From: Nitrospirota bacterium
Lineage (GTDB): Bacteria; Nitrospirota; JACRHJ01
NCBI GenBank assembly: GCA_016212105.1
Contig: JACRHJ010000058.1
Location: forward strand, 1-48,162
Direction of reading: 5' to 3'
DNA: 48,162 bases
Shown: piece by piece, positions 31,819 to 40,402 of the stretch
Numbering within the stretch: position 1 is the stretch's first letter
How the letters are laid out: each line of letters opens with the position of its first letter
Program-made: the position numbers and the translations under genes
The notes under the pieces: model-generated
Database searches by the model: none
What the model saw: the letters and a program-made list of their open reading frames with translations, nothing else
Told to the model about the DNA's origin: nothing

Positions 31819-32688
31819 TCACCGTGAACCCAGTGTATGTACGCCAAGTGACTTCTCGACCTTGCTGCTCCTGACCACGCCGTCATTGTCTATATAGTAG
31901 TAACCGCCGCTCGGCTCTTCAGGCACCCTGTCTATTATGCCTTCCCGGACGAGCGCGGACAGGTCCGCGGGACGTCTGCCGTTAATCTCCTTGTACCTGT
32001 CCACGACCTTCTGGAGGGCGCGCGCGGTGTTCAGCGCCCTTAGTTTGTTTATCCGGTCGAGTACGAATTTCCGGGTACGCTCGTCGGACGACCTCTCGTA
32101 TATGGTCTGGAGGAAGCCAATGGAGGTCTCCGTGTCGTCGGCCTGGACGAACAGCCTCGACGCGAGCATGGGCATGTATTTGGGGCTGCCCTCCATCTCG
32201 GCGGCGCGCCTGATGTACCGCGCCGCGCGCTTGTAGTCCTTGAGGAAGTACGAGTAGTTGAAGCCCAGGTAGTACGGGAACTGCCATACGTCCGGATTGT
32301 TCAGCATGCCTTTTTCGAGCAGCCTGTTCGAAAGGTCCACCTTTTCGGCCTCAATGGTCAGGATCAGCCCGCCCGTCTCGTATGGGGGTATGAACCTGGG
32401 GTCCATCGAGGTGACTGTGTCGAGCGCGGTGTATATCCAGTCGTAGCCCCGGCCGGATATCCTGCGCTCGCCCATATGCTGCACCGCCTTGAGCCAGAGG
32501 ACGTCCGCCACCATCTCGTCGAATCCCAGCGAAACGGCCTTCAGGTACTCCGCGTCGGGAAGCCGCATGAACTCCTCGACAACCTCGTCCTCACCCTTCG
32601 ATGCGTCTATCCTGAGCTGCAAGGAGCATATCGTCCCCGCAAGCGCGACCAGGACGAGCGCAAGCACCGCATACCAACCAGGCTTCAA
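31819..32688 (-). CDS. Membrane-anchored TPR-like protein in the pilus operon
   Basis: The protein has 289 residues. One N-terminal membrane helix (about 5-25) leads to a periplasmic or outer-face helical domain of TPR type: FDEMVADVLWLKAVQHMGER, 'YDWIYTALDTVTSMDPRFIPPYETGGLIL', 'NPDVWQFPYYLGFNYSYFLKDYKRAARYIRRAAEMEGSPKYMPMLASRLF'. The end 'GGYYYIDNDGVVRSSK' resembles a short strand pair. The place, directly before the ABC pair, is that of Myxococcus pilG, but I see no residue-level proof. It overlaps the upstream ligase gene by 4 bases and ends 4 bases before the ATPase gene. Confidence 0.7.
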   Translation of the reverse strand: MKPGWYAVLALVLVALAGTICSLQLRIDASKGEDEVVEEFMRLPDAEYLKAVSLGFDEMVADVLWLKAVQHMGERRISGRGYDWIYTALDTVTSMDPRFIPPYETGGLILTIEAEKVDLSNRLLEKGMLNNPDVWQFPYYLGFNYSYFLKDYKRAARYIRRAAEMEGSPKYMPMLASRLFVQADDTETSIGFLQTIYERSSDERTRKFVLDRINKLRALNTARALQKVVDRYKEINGRRPADLSALVREGIIDRVPEEPSGGYYYIDNDGVVRSSKVEKSLGVHTLGSR

Positions 32689-34652
32689 TTCCGCGCCCCT
32701 CCCAGGCTGTCGAGCAGTTCCCTTACCCTCGCCTCGTCGACCCCGACAAAGGAGGCCTCTTCTCGCGTAAGCGGCACCTTCTCCATGGACCGTATCCGTG
32801 AGATTATACTATAACACTGCTCCCTCGACAAGTCTTTACGGCCTTGCTCCCTGTATATGGACGCCAGCAGGAGGCGGGCGCCCAGGAAGTCCGGCTCGTA
32901 GCCCACGAGCGTCTCGAGCGTGGACGCCGCCTCGTCAGGCCTGCCGAGGAACAGACGGACCCTGGCCATGTCGAAGAGGACATAGGCGTCATACGGGTTC
33001 AGGGCGCTGGCCTTGGAATATAGCTCCAGGGCGCGGCTGGCCAGGGCCTCTCCGGCCTGGCTGTCCTTGCCGGACGCCGCGCGGCCGAACAGCAGGTCGG
33101 CCTCGGTCTCAACATACCTTCCGGATAACGGGTTCAGCCTCGATGCCTCTTCGAGTTCGGCAAGTGCCTCCTCGAATGCGCCCTCGCCGCCGCCGCTGGC
33201 ATAGACGGAGTACAGTACGGCCGCCTTCTGGTCGTGGCAGGATGCGTTCCCGGGCTCGACTGCGACGGCGGCCTCCGTCAAGCGCAAAGCCTCCGCCTTG
33301 TTGCCGGCCTTCAGGGCATCCTTGCCCTTCTCAAGGAAGCAATATGCGAGCGCGGGCATGGCGGCCCAGACGGCGAGCGCAAGCGCAAGAAGCCCGGACA
33401 TCACGGCGAGCCTCGCCCGGGCGCCGGGGCTTGCTTCCACTGTCCAGCGCCTTGCCCCCGCCCCCTCGTTCACCTCGAAGGCGCATGCCGAGAGGAGGAG
33501 CAGCAGAAACACTATCCCGGGCTCGTGCAGGTTTGAGTCCACCAGGCCGTGAACCAGGACTGCGGCGGCTCCGGCCGCAAGCCCGGCGGACACCCCAGCC
33601 TCCTCCGCGTCCCGGAGGCCGTCACGTGGAGACCACACACCCCTGGCCAGCATGAAAATGCCGTAAAGGAACACGAGCAGCCCCGCCACTCCCGTCTCCG
33701 CCCAGACATGGATGTACTCGTTGTGGGCGGTCGCGGCCATCTTCCCGTACTTTATGGCCGCATCACCTATCGGGAAGTTGTACCTCGGCCAGTGGTATTT
33801 GAAGTTTCCGAGCCCCACCCCGGCGGGGTGGTCGAGCGCCATCTTAACCGAGCTTCGCCAGATGTCCGTCCTGGAATACGCGTATATGCCTCCGCCTGTC
33901 TCGCGCTCCATGACCCGTTCCCTCACGGGGTTCGGGAAGGCCGCGAGCGCGAGCGCGAGGACCACCACGGAGGCCACGGCAAGCCTCCTCGACCTCTTCC
34001 AAAGCACGACTGACATGCCGGCGGCAAGAGAAAGCGCGCCGCCGCGCGAACCTGAGGCCACGACCACGGCCGCGCACATCGCGGCAAGACAGGCGAGCCC
34101 GAAGGCGGCGTACCGCCTCGCGGCCCACTTGTGCCGGTGGATGAGCAGGGAGGCGGCCAGTACGGCCGGAGGGACGACGTACCCTGCGAGCATGTTGGGG
34201 TTGAAGAAGCTGCCGTGCGGCCTGCCGGGTTCGGCGGCCCACTGGGCAATCCCCCAGGCAGACTCCACCGCGCCCATGCCAAGGACGGCAAGCACGGCGT
34301 AGCCGGTGGCGCCGGGCAGGGCGAGCGCCGCACGCGCGAGGTACAGATACAGGGCGTAAAAGACCAGGACCGCGACCCAGGTCATGGCCATGTGTTTGTA
34401 TGGCGCGATTATAAGAGATATTATTGAGGCGATGAGGAACAGGCCAACGGCTGCGTCCAGTGGCGTGCGGACAAACTCCAGGCGGCCCAGCCTGATTCCG
34501 GACACGAGGTGTACCGCCAGCAGGGCTGTCACGAGAGACCTGAAAATGAATACGGGGAGATGGGTGGTGCCGCCCTCTATCAGGGGCGCGAATGCCGTGA
34601 TTGCTATTACTAAATAAACAGTGTATTTTCCGGTTGAAGTATTTCCCGCCAC
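32685..34652 (-). CDS. O-antigen ligase (Wzy_C) with C-terminal TPRs, first copy
   Basis: The protein has 655 residues. It starts at GTG 34652, one base after the stop of the second pilin gene, whose end GAGGAA may act as ribosome site. About eleven membrane helices (1-405) hold the Wzy_C loop: TDIWRSSVKMALDHPAGVGLG and 'ATAHNEYIHVWAETG'. Four or so TPR motifs follow the final helix (about 435-650; ALRLTEAAVAVEPGNASCHD, ALELYSKASALNPYDAYVLFD, ASTLETLVGYEPDFLGARLLL). The same architecture as the 28406 gene suggests an old duplication. It joins lipid-linked glycan to an acceptor in the periplasm. Its tight coupling to a pilin makes a pilin O-glycan ligase (PglL/TfpW-like) a fair guess; LPS ligation remains possible. 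Confidence 0.82.
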   Translation of the reverse strand: MAGNTSTGKYTVYLVIAITAFAPLIEGGTTHLPVFIFRSLVTALLAVHLVSGIRLGRLEFVRTPLDAAVGLFLIASIISLIIAPYKHMAMTWVAVLVFYALYLYLARAALALPGATGYAVLAVLGMGAVESAWGIAQWAAEPGRPHGSFFNPNMLAGYVVPPAVLAASLLIHRHKWAARRYAAFGLACLAAMCAAVVVASGSRGGALSLAAGMSVVLWKRSRRLAVASVVVLALALAAFPNPVRERVMERETGGGIYAYSRTDIWRSSVKMALDHPAGVGLGNFKYHWPRYNFPIGDAAIKYGKMAATAHNEYIHVWAETGVAGLLVFLYGIFMLARGVWSPRDGLRDAEEAGVSAGLAAGAAAVLVHGLVDSNLHEPGIVFLLLLLSACAFEVNEGAGARRWTVEASPGARARLAVMSGLLALALAVWAAMPALAYCFLEKGKDALKAGNKAEALRLTEAAVAVEPGNASCHDQKAAVLYSVYASGGGEGAFEEALAELEEASRLNPLSGRYVETEADLLFGRAASGKDSQAGEALASRALELYSKASALNPYDAYVLFDMARVRLFLGRPDEAASTLETLVGYEPDFLGARLLLASIYREQGRKDLSREQCYSIISRIRSMEKVPLTREEASFVGVDEARVRELLDSLGGARN

Positions 34653-34653
34653 G

Positions 34654-35109
34654 CTAATTGGATTCCTCGTCGACGTCGTTCCAGGTGCTCTGCAGGTCGC
34701 TATCCTCGGTTATCTGCCAGGTGTCGGTGGCGAGGTCGGAATCTATGTTGCCCCACCCGACCGCCGTGAACCCGTTTATGCCCGCGGCCGGGGTGCCGCA
34801 GTTCACCGCGGCGCCGAACGGCGGGTCCAGGCCGGACGGAGCGCCGCCCATCGCGTACGAGTACCGGTAAGGTCCGACGGGCAGCCATGCAAGCGAGTTG
34901 AACTCGCTCGCGAAGGAGTTGTACTCCGTGAAATACGACATCTCTACGGTAAATATGCCCTTGAGGTTGGTCTTGACCTCCGCCTGCTTCGACTTCGCCA
35001 TGTACTTAAAGAAATTGGGTATGGCTATGACGGCCAGTATGCCGATGATGGCCACCACAATCATCAGTTCCACAAGAGTGAAGCCGGCCCGTCCTGGACT
35101 GCGAAACAT
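34654..35109 (-). CDS. Second type IV pilin-like protein
   Basis: The protein has 151 residues. ATG 35109 is chosen because it gives a short leader MFRSPGRAG ahead of [20 protein letters not shown]; a longer frame to 35241 covers a terminator. Glu5 and the hydrophobic helix of the mature pilin are intact. The rest of the protein is clearly a paralogue of the gene next door ([36 protein letters not shown]), not just alike in the helix. It has a single cysteine (VNCG). It would be cut by the prepilin peptidase and fit in the pilus as a minor or alternative subunit. A terminator separates it from pilA, and the O-antigen-ligase gene follows after one base. Confidence 0.88.
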   Translation of the reverse strand: MFRSPGRAGFTLVELMIVVAIIGILAVIAIPNFFKYMAKSKQAEVKTNLKGIFTVEMSYFTEYNSFASEFNSLAWLPVGPYRYSYAMGGAPSGLDPPFGAAVNCGTPAAGINGFTAVGWGNIDSDLATDTWQITEDSDLQSTWNDVDEESN

Positions 35110-35208
35110 CGGATACCCCGTCTGTACGGACACGTTAATCAACCGCCCCTCCGCGGGGAGGGGCCATAAAGCGGCCGTCTCAAGCGGCAGGGACTGGCCC
35201 GCCGCGAT

Positions 35209-35237
35209 TAAAAAGAGGGGGCCGGCTGGCCCCCTCT
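35209..35237 (-). terminator. Terminator between the two pilin genes
   Basis: On the minus strand GAGGGGGCC-AGCC-GGCCCCCTC is followed by TTTTTAAT. It starts 25 bases after the pilA stop and would let most transcripts end after pilA, with some reading through to the second pilin and ligase operon. Confidence 0.85.
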
Positions 35238-35261
35238 CCATAAACGATTTTTTAGCTGCGC

Positions 35262-35768
35262 TTAGTCCAGGGTGACGTCGTCGCTGGTGTTCGTGAGCGA
35301 GTTGCTGGCGTTGACGGTCCAGGCGTCGCGGGGGGTATCGGAGTCGATATTCGCAACCGCACCCGCAGTGAAGAAGGTGCCGGAAGCCGCTATGCCCGGG
35401 ACGTTGTTTGCCGCGCCCCAGTCGCCGTTGACGAAGCTGGGCGGGGTGTTGGCGCCGGGGCCGTTCGGGTTGAGGAAGCCTATGAAGTTGGTGTTGTCGA
35501 GGGTGAAGTCATACGCCTTCGCCTTGTCGCCGGCGAGGCCGAAGCCGATGGCGTCGAAGTCGGAGCTGTACCTGTTGGCCTCGCCGAAGTACGAGGTCTC
35601 GGAGGTGAATATGCCCTTGAGGTTGGTCTTCGCCTCGGACTGCTTCGACTTCGCCTGGTACTTGAGGAAGTTCGGGATGGCGATGGCGGCCAGGATGCCT
35701 ATGATCGCGACGACGATCATGAGCTCGATAAGCGTAAAGCCCTTCTTGTTGTGGAGCATCTTAAACAT
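35262..35768 (-). CDS. pilA: Type IV major pilin PilA
   Basis: The protein has 168 residues. ATG 35768 has AAAGGGG about 8 bases upstream; the leader [10 protein letters not shown] ends in the glycine before [20 protein letters not shown], the type III signal for PilD. Glu5 is kept, and mature Phe24 and Tyr27 are at positions noted in Geobacter-type pilins, though this pilin is full-length and not the short Geobacter form. The head domain carries the '[15 protein letters not shown]' segment common in delta-type pilins. It forms the pilus fibre drawn back by PilT. It has its own sigma-54 promoter (35921-35936) beside pilR and a terminator after it, fitting strong, separate expression. Confidence 0.93.
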   Translation of the reverse strand: MFKMLHNKKGFTLIELMIVVAIIGILAAIAIPNFLKYQAKSKQSEAKTNLKGIFTSETSYFGEANRYSSDFDAIGFGLAGDKAKAYDFTLDNTNFIGFLNPNGPGANTPPSFVNGDWGAANNVPGIAASGTFFTAGAVANIDSDTPRDAWTVNASNSLTNTSDDVTLD

Positions 35769-35920
35769 TTCTTTTCCCCTTTCAGAATGTGAGTTAACCA
35801 TGACAATGTATACCACTTTCTACTGCCACTCTTGTTTGCCCCCTTGGCCAAGTCCGGCCTTTATTCCGTCCCCCTTTCATGGGCTGGTATCGTTTATTAT
35901 CTCTTACGTCTATTTATACA

Positions 35921-35936
35921 AGCAACTTTCGTGCCA
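35921..35936 (-). promoter_or_regulatory. Sigma-54 promoter of pilA
   Basis: The minus strand reads TGGCACG-AAAG-TTGCT (35936-35921), an exact -24/-12 consensus match. It faces pilA, giving a leader of about 140 bases. pilR, coding for a sigma-54 activator, lies directly upstream. Confidence 0.9.
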
Positions 35937-35955
35937 GACGCAGGCATTTTTCTTT

Positions 35956-35973
35956 ACAGAGGTAACACTCTGT
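35956..35973 (-). promoter_or_regulatory. Candidate PilR binding site
   Basis: A perfect inverted repeat ACAGAG-N6-CTCTGT lies 20 bp upstream of the -24 box of the pilA promoter. Its place and symmetry fit a dimeric enhancer-binding protein; it is nearer the promoter than most such sites. Confidence 0.5.
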
Positions 35974-36064
35974 TTATTATAGGGTATTAATATTGATGCC
36001 GTGCGGGGCGGGCGGGCGGGCGCCAGTTACCGACGAAAACCGTCATCATGGGTGATGATTTTCA

Positions 36065-37429
36065 TCACCTGTCTATCCCGTGCTTCTTCAGCTTGTGGCG
36101 GAACGAGGGGAACGTCAGCGAGAGGAGCCGGGCCGCCTCGGTCTTGGAGCCTCCCGATATATCGAGCGCCTGTATGAGGTACTCCTTTTCCATTCTGTCG
36201 AGGACGGCATCGAGGTCGATGCCTTCCGCCGGCAGGCGGACCGGGCCGGCCCCTTCGCACAGGCCGCCCCTCCCCAACTCGGCTGGCAGGCAGTCCGCGG
36301 TTATGTCGCCGTCGTCGGTCAGGGCACAGGCCCTCTCGATGACGTTTTCGAGCTCCCTGACGTTGCCCTTCCAGTGGTACGACGCAAGGCGCTCCAGCGC
36401 GTCCTTCGAGACCCTGACGCGCCCGCCGGCCTTTCCGCATTTGGCGAGGAAGTGCTCGACCAGGAGAGGGATGTCATCCGCGCGCTCCCTGAGCGCGGGC
36501 ATCCTGAGCGGGATGACGTTCAGCCGGTAGAAGAGGTCCTCCCGGAAGTTGCCCGCCTTTATCTCCCCGGCGAGGTCCTTGTTAGTCGCCGCGACCACCC
36601 TCACGTCCACCCTTATGTCCGAGGTGCCGCCAACCCTCCGGAACTCCCGCTCCTGGAGGACGTGGAGGAGCTTCACCTGGAATGCCTGGGTCGTCTCGCT
36701 TATCTCGTCCAGGAACACCGTCCCGCCCTCGGCTACCTCGAACAACCCCTCCTTGTTCTCGACCGCGCCGGTGAACGAGCCCTTCATGTGGCCGAACAGC
36801 TCTGACTCCAGGAGCTGCTCCGGAAGCGCGCCGCAGTGGATGTACACGAACGGCTTGTCCTTCCTCGCGCCCAGGTTGTGGAGCGCCCTCGCGGCAAGCT
36901 CCTTGCCTGTGCCGGACTCGCCTGTTATAAGCACCGTGCTGTTCTTGTCCGCAACCTTGGAGATGAGGCCGAAGACCTTGCGCATGGCGTCCGACCTGCC
37001 GATGAAGTTCTCCATCCCCTTCCCGGCCTCCACCTCTCGCCGGAGCAGCGCGTTCTCCTCACGGAGCCTCCGCTTCTCCACGGCGTTCCTGACGACGAGC
37101 TTTATCTCGTCCACCTTGAAGGGCTTCATTATGTAGTCGTACGCGCCCTCCTTCATGGCCTCGACCGCGGTCTCGGCGGTGGCGTACGCGGTTATCATTA
37201 TCACCATGGTGTCCGGCGAATACTCGTTGACCGCCCTCAGCACCTCCATGCCGCCCATCCTCGGCATCTTCACGTCCGTGATGACGACGTCGAAAATGTC
37301 CTCCTTAAGCATCTTTACCGCCTTGACGCCGTTCTCGGCGGTCTCGGCCGAGTGGCCTTCCTTGGCCAGCAGGATGGAGAGGAAATCCCGCATGCTCTTC
37401 TCGTCGTCTACAACAAGTATCCTTCCCAT
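36065..37429 (-). CDS. pilR: Sigma-54-dependent response regulator PilR
   Basis: The protein has 454 residues. ATG 37429 begins MGRILVVDDEKSMRDFL; the ORF upstream of it is pilS sequence in another frame. The receiver domain (1-120) has Asp9/Asp10 and phospho-acceptor Asp52 in TDVKMP. The AAA+ domain (about 140-370) has Walker A GESGTGKE, the sigma-54 contact loop as GSFTGA in place of GAFTGA, and Walker B GGTVFLDEI. A Fis-type helix-turn-helix (SKTEAARLLSLTFPSFRHKLKKHG) ends it. It is the partner of PilS and the likely activator of pilA. One base separates it from pilS. The gene ends TGATGA inside a small hairpin (GGTGATGA-AAA-TCATCACC). Confidence 0.93.
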   Translation of the reverse strand: MGRILVVDDEKSMRDFLSILLAKEGHSAETAENGVKAVKMLKEDIFDVVITDVKMPRMGGMEVLRAVNEYSPDTMVIMITAYATAETAVEAMKEGAYDYIMKPFKVDEIKLVVRNAVEKRRLREENALLRREVEAGKGMENFIGRSDAMRKVFGLISKVADKNSTVLITGESGTGKELAARALHNLGARKDKPFVYIHCGALPEQLLESELFGHMKGSFTGAVENKEGLFEVAEGGTVFLDEISETTQAFQVKLLHVLQEREFRRVGGTSDIRVDVRVVAATNKDLAGEIKAGNFREDLFYRLNVIPLRMPALRERADDIPLLVEHFLAKCGKAGGRVRVSKDALERLASYHWKGNVRELENVIERACALTDDGDITADCLPAELGRGGLCEGAGPVRLPAEGIDLDAVLDRMEKEYLIQALDISGGSKTEAARLLSLTFPSFRHKLKKHGIDR

Positions 37430-37430
37430 A

Positions 37431-39143
37431 TCAGGCCGAGCCCTCCGTCGGTAGCAGTATCTTGAACCTCGTGCCTCTGTCCACCTCGCTCTCAACCCCA
37501 AGCGTACCGCCGTGCTCCTCGACGATCCTGTACACTATGGCGAGGCCGAGCCCGGCGCCGCCCTCCCGGGTGGAGAAGAACGGGTAGAATATCCTGTCTA
37601 TGTCCTCTTTCTGGATGCCGACCCCGTTGTCCTCCACGACCAGCAGGGCCTGGCCGGACAGTCCCCTGGCCCGGATGGTGACGGTGCCCGTGCCCGGTAT
37701 GGACTGCATCGCGTTTAGCGAGAGGTTGAGCAGCAGCTGCCTGAGCTGGGCCGGGTCCGCCCTCAGCGTTATCGGTCCGTCCGGTAGGTCGGCCTCGAGG
37801 GTTATGCCCTCCCGGAGCTCCCTGCTGTTCATGAGCAGCGCGGACGTGTCCCTGACTATCCCGGCCAGGTCGCAGCTCTCCTTGTCCGGGGACTTGGGCC
37901 TCGCATATACAAGGAACTCGGTCACTATGTTATTGAGCCGGTCCATCTCCTTGAGCGCTATTTCCATAAGCGCCTCGTTCTCGTCTGCAAGGTCGAGGTC
38001 CGACTTCAGCACCTGGAGCGCCCCGGAGAGCGAGGCGAGCGGGTTCCTTATCTCGTGGGCCATCCCGGCGGACAACTCGCCGATCGCCGCGAGCCTGTCC
38101 TTCTTCTTTATCTCCTCCTCCATGATCTTCATCGGCGTGAGGTCCTGGATGATGCAAAGCAGTCCTGTTACGTCGGAACGCTCGTTCCTAAGCTGGGAGA
38201 CCGTCATGCCGAGAAGAAGCTCCTCTTCATTCCTGCGGTATTTTATCTCTTTACGGAAATAAGGCCTCTTCCTGAAACCCTCGTCCTCGAAAAACGCCTC
38301 GGTCCCCTCCCAGCCGAACACCTCGGAGAGCGTAAGGCGGTTGACGTCCGCGAACGAAAGGCCGGTTATGTCCTCGGCCGCCTTGTTGAACGCCGTGATC
38401 CTGCCGTCCAGCCCGACGGTGACGAGCCCGTCCGCCATGCTCCTGACTATGTTGTCGTTCAGGGTCTGGAGTTCCTGGAGGTCTATGCTTTTTTCCTCCA
38501 GCGCCTCCCTGGTGGCCCGCAGCCGCTCTGACAGGCTGCTTGCCAGGAAGGCGACGGTGAAGAATGCGATGATGTTCAGGAAGATGTTGTAGAACAGCTC
38601 CCCTTCGGTGTAGTCCCTTTCCGGCCTCGACAGTATTATCCCGTAGTATTGGAGGTCGACCAGCGCACCATAGGCAATGCTGGCCAGCGAGGCCACCATG
38701 AAGCTGCCGCGCCTGAACAGTATTATCCCGGCCGCTATTATCGAGATGATGAACGTGAAGGAGAACGCGCTGTCCAGTCCTCCGGTGGCGTATACGACTC
38801 CGGCCTCGAAGACAACGTCGCCTATTATCTGGAAATACGCGAAAAGGACGAGGTTTCTTATCTTGTAGAATACTATGGAGTAGGCTATGGTCAGGAAGTA
38901 GGTGCCGATGATCAGCAGGTATACGGCAGGGGCGGGCGGGCGCTCCTGGTAGAGCTGGAGCACGGCCAGTGAACCGAGGAGGACGGTCACGACCGTCACC
39001 CTCAGTATCATCAGCCACTTGACCTTCTGCCTGAACTCCCGCGCCTGCGGGACGGCCGCGGCGTCACGCTCCCTTGCAGGCGGGGCCTCGTCAAAAACAC
39101 GCTCTGTCGGGCCGTCTCCGTTAGCCATCTCCGTCTGACCCAT
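37431..39143 (-). CDS. pilS: Sensor histidine kinase PilS
   Basis: The protein has 570 residues. ATG 39143 overlaps the pilC stop (TGATG); a much longer open frame upstream is the shadow of pilC. Six membrane helices (about 42-205) are followed by a PAS domain (about 220-335), a HisKA dimer helix with His363 in MAHEIRNPLASL, and an ATPase domain (NLSLNAMQSIPGTG N-box, VEDNGVGIQKEDI, FSTREGGAGLGLAIV). In known systems PilS senses PilA in the membrane and controls PilR phosphorylation. Its 40-residue polar N-terminal tail before the first helix is Pro/Ala/Glu-rich. Confidence 0.92.
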   Translation of the reverse strand: MGQTEMANGDGPTERVFDEAPPARERDAAAVPQAREFRQKVKWLMILRVTVVTVLLGSLAVLQLYQERPPAPAVYLLIIGTYFLTIAYSIVFYKIRNLVLFAYFQIIGDVVFEAGVVYATGGLDSAFSFTFIISIIAAGIILFRRGSFMVASLASIAYGALVDLQYYGIILSRPERDYTEGELFYNIFLNIIAFFTVAFLASSLSERLRATREALEEKSIDLQELQTLNDNIVRSMADGLVTVGLDGRITAFNKAAEDITGLSFADVNRLTLSEVFGWEGTEAFFEDEGFRKRPYFRKEIKYRRNEEELLLGMTVSQLRNERSDVTGLLCIIQDLTPMKIMEEEIKKKDRLAAIGELSAGMAHEIRNPLASLSGALQVLKSDLDLADENEALMEIALKEMDRLNNIVTEFLVYARPKSPDKESCDLAGIVRDTSALLMNSRELREGITLEADLPDGPITLRADPAQLRQLLLNLSLNAMQSIPGTGTVTIRARGLSGQALLVVEDNGVGIQKEDIDRIFYPFFSTREGGAGLGLAIVYRIVEEHGGTLGVESEVDRGTRFKILLPTEGSA

Positions 39144-40369
39144 CAGCCCACGAGCGAGGCCAGCTGGAATATCGGGAGGTACATCGCTATGATGATGAAG
39201 CCGACGCTTATGCCGAGGAAGACCATCAGCATCGGTTCGAGGGCCGCGGTCATCGCGCCGACGGCGTTGTCGACCTCGTCGTCGTAGAAGTCGGCTATCT
39301 TGGACAGCATCGCGTCGAGCGCGCCCGTGGACTCGCCGACCGAGATCATCTGCGTGACCATCGGCGGGAAGACGCCGGACTTGGCGAGCGGGTCGGAGAG
39401 GTTCTTGCCTTCGCTGATGCTCGCGCGGGTGTCCATGACGGCAAGTTCGACGACCTTGTTGCCGGCGGTCCTGGCGACTATCTCGAGCCCGTCCATGATA
39501 GGCACGCCCGCGCCCATCAGCGTGCCGAGCGTCCTGGTGAACTTCGAGACCGCGACCTTCCTGATAAGCGGGCCAAATATGGGCGCCTTCAGGAGGAGCT
39601 TGTCGATTAGCAGCTTGCCCTTGGGCGTGGCGTAGAAGCTCTTGATGCCGAAGAACGTGCCGATGATGGCCGCCACGACGAAGATCATCTTCTTGGACGT
39701 CATGAAGTAGCTTATGGACATGACTATCTGCGTCGGCAAGGGGAGCGTCCCGCCCAGGTCGGAGAACATCTTGGCGAACATCGGGATGACGAATATCATG
39801 AGGACCGAGATGACGCCGACCGCGACGGTCATGACGACGGCGGGGTAGACCATGGCGGACTTGATCTGCTTCTTGAGCTTCATCGACTTCTCGATGTAGG
39901 CGGTAAGGCGGCCAAGTATGGTGTCGAGGATACCGCCGACCTCTCCGGCCGCGACAAGGTTTACGTACAGGTTGTCGAACACCTTGGGGTGCTTGCCCAG
40001 CGCGTCCGCGTATGTCGAGCCGGCCTCGACGTCTCCCCTGACCAGCCCGATGACCTTCGCCAGCGTCTTGTTCTCTGTCTGGTTCTCGAGGATCTCGAGA
40101 CACTGGACGAGCGGGAGGCCCGCGTCGATCATCGTGGCGAACTGCCGCGTGAATACGATGATGTCCTTCTCGGTCACGCCGCCGCCGCCCATGCCGGAAA
40201 GCTTCTGCCCTATGCTCATCCCGCCCGACGAGCTCACGGAGGTCACCATTATCCCCTGCTTGCGCAGGATGTTCATGACCTCGTCCTTGTTCGCGGCCGC
40301 TGTCTGGCCCTTCTGGACCTTGCCGTCCTTTGTCTTGCCCGACCAGCTGAAAGTCGTAGTGGCTGCCAT
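39143..40369 (-). CDS. pilC: Type IV pilus inner-membrane platform protein PilC
   Basis: The protein has 408 residues with AGGAG upstream of ATG. It has two GspF/PilC domains (about 75-197 and 277-399): FTRQFATMIDAGLPLVQCLEILENQTEN and 'KFTRTLGTLMGAGVPIMDGLEIVARTAGN', with three membrane helices at about 170-195, 225-245 and 375-400. It forms the platform in the inner membrane that PilB and PilT act upon. It sits between pilT and pilS; the gene ends in a TGATG overlap with pilS. Confidence 0.95.
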   Translation of the reverse strand: MAATTTFSWSGKTKDGKVQKGQTAAANKDEVMNILRKQGIMVTSVSSSGGMSIGQKLSGMGGGGVTEKDIIVFTRQFATMIDAGLPLVQCLEILENQTENKTLAKVIGLVRGDVEAGSTYADALGKHPKVFDNLYVNLVAAGEVGGILDTILGRLTAYIEKSMKLKKQIKSAMVYPAVVMTVAVGVISVLMIFVIPMFAKMFSDLGGTLPLPTQIVMSISYFMTSKKMIFVVAAIIGTFFGIKSFYATPKGKLLIDKLLLKAPIFGPLIRKVAVSKFTRTLGTLMGAGVPIMDGLEIVARTAGNKVVELAVMDTRASISEGKNLSDPLAKSGVFPPMVTQMISVGESTGALDAMLSKIADFYDDEVDNAVGAMTAALEPMLMVFLGISVGFIIIAMYLPIFQLASLVG

Positions 40370-40402
40370 ATGGAGAACTCCTTGACGTTTAGCCTGCGAA
40401 GG

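Noticed and set aside
39144..40103. Upstream extension of the pilS frame to 40103
   Set aside because: The added 320 codons are pilC in another frame, rich in Arg, Gly and His, with no membrane or domain features; the start at 39143 coupled to the pilC stop is better.
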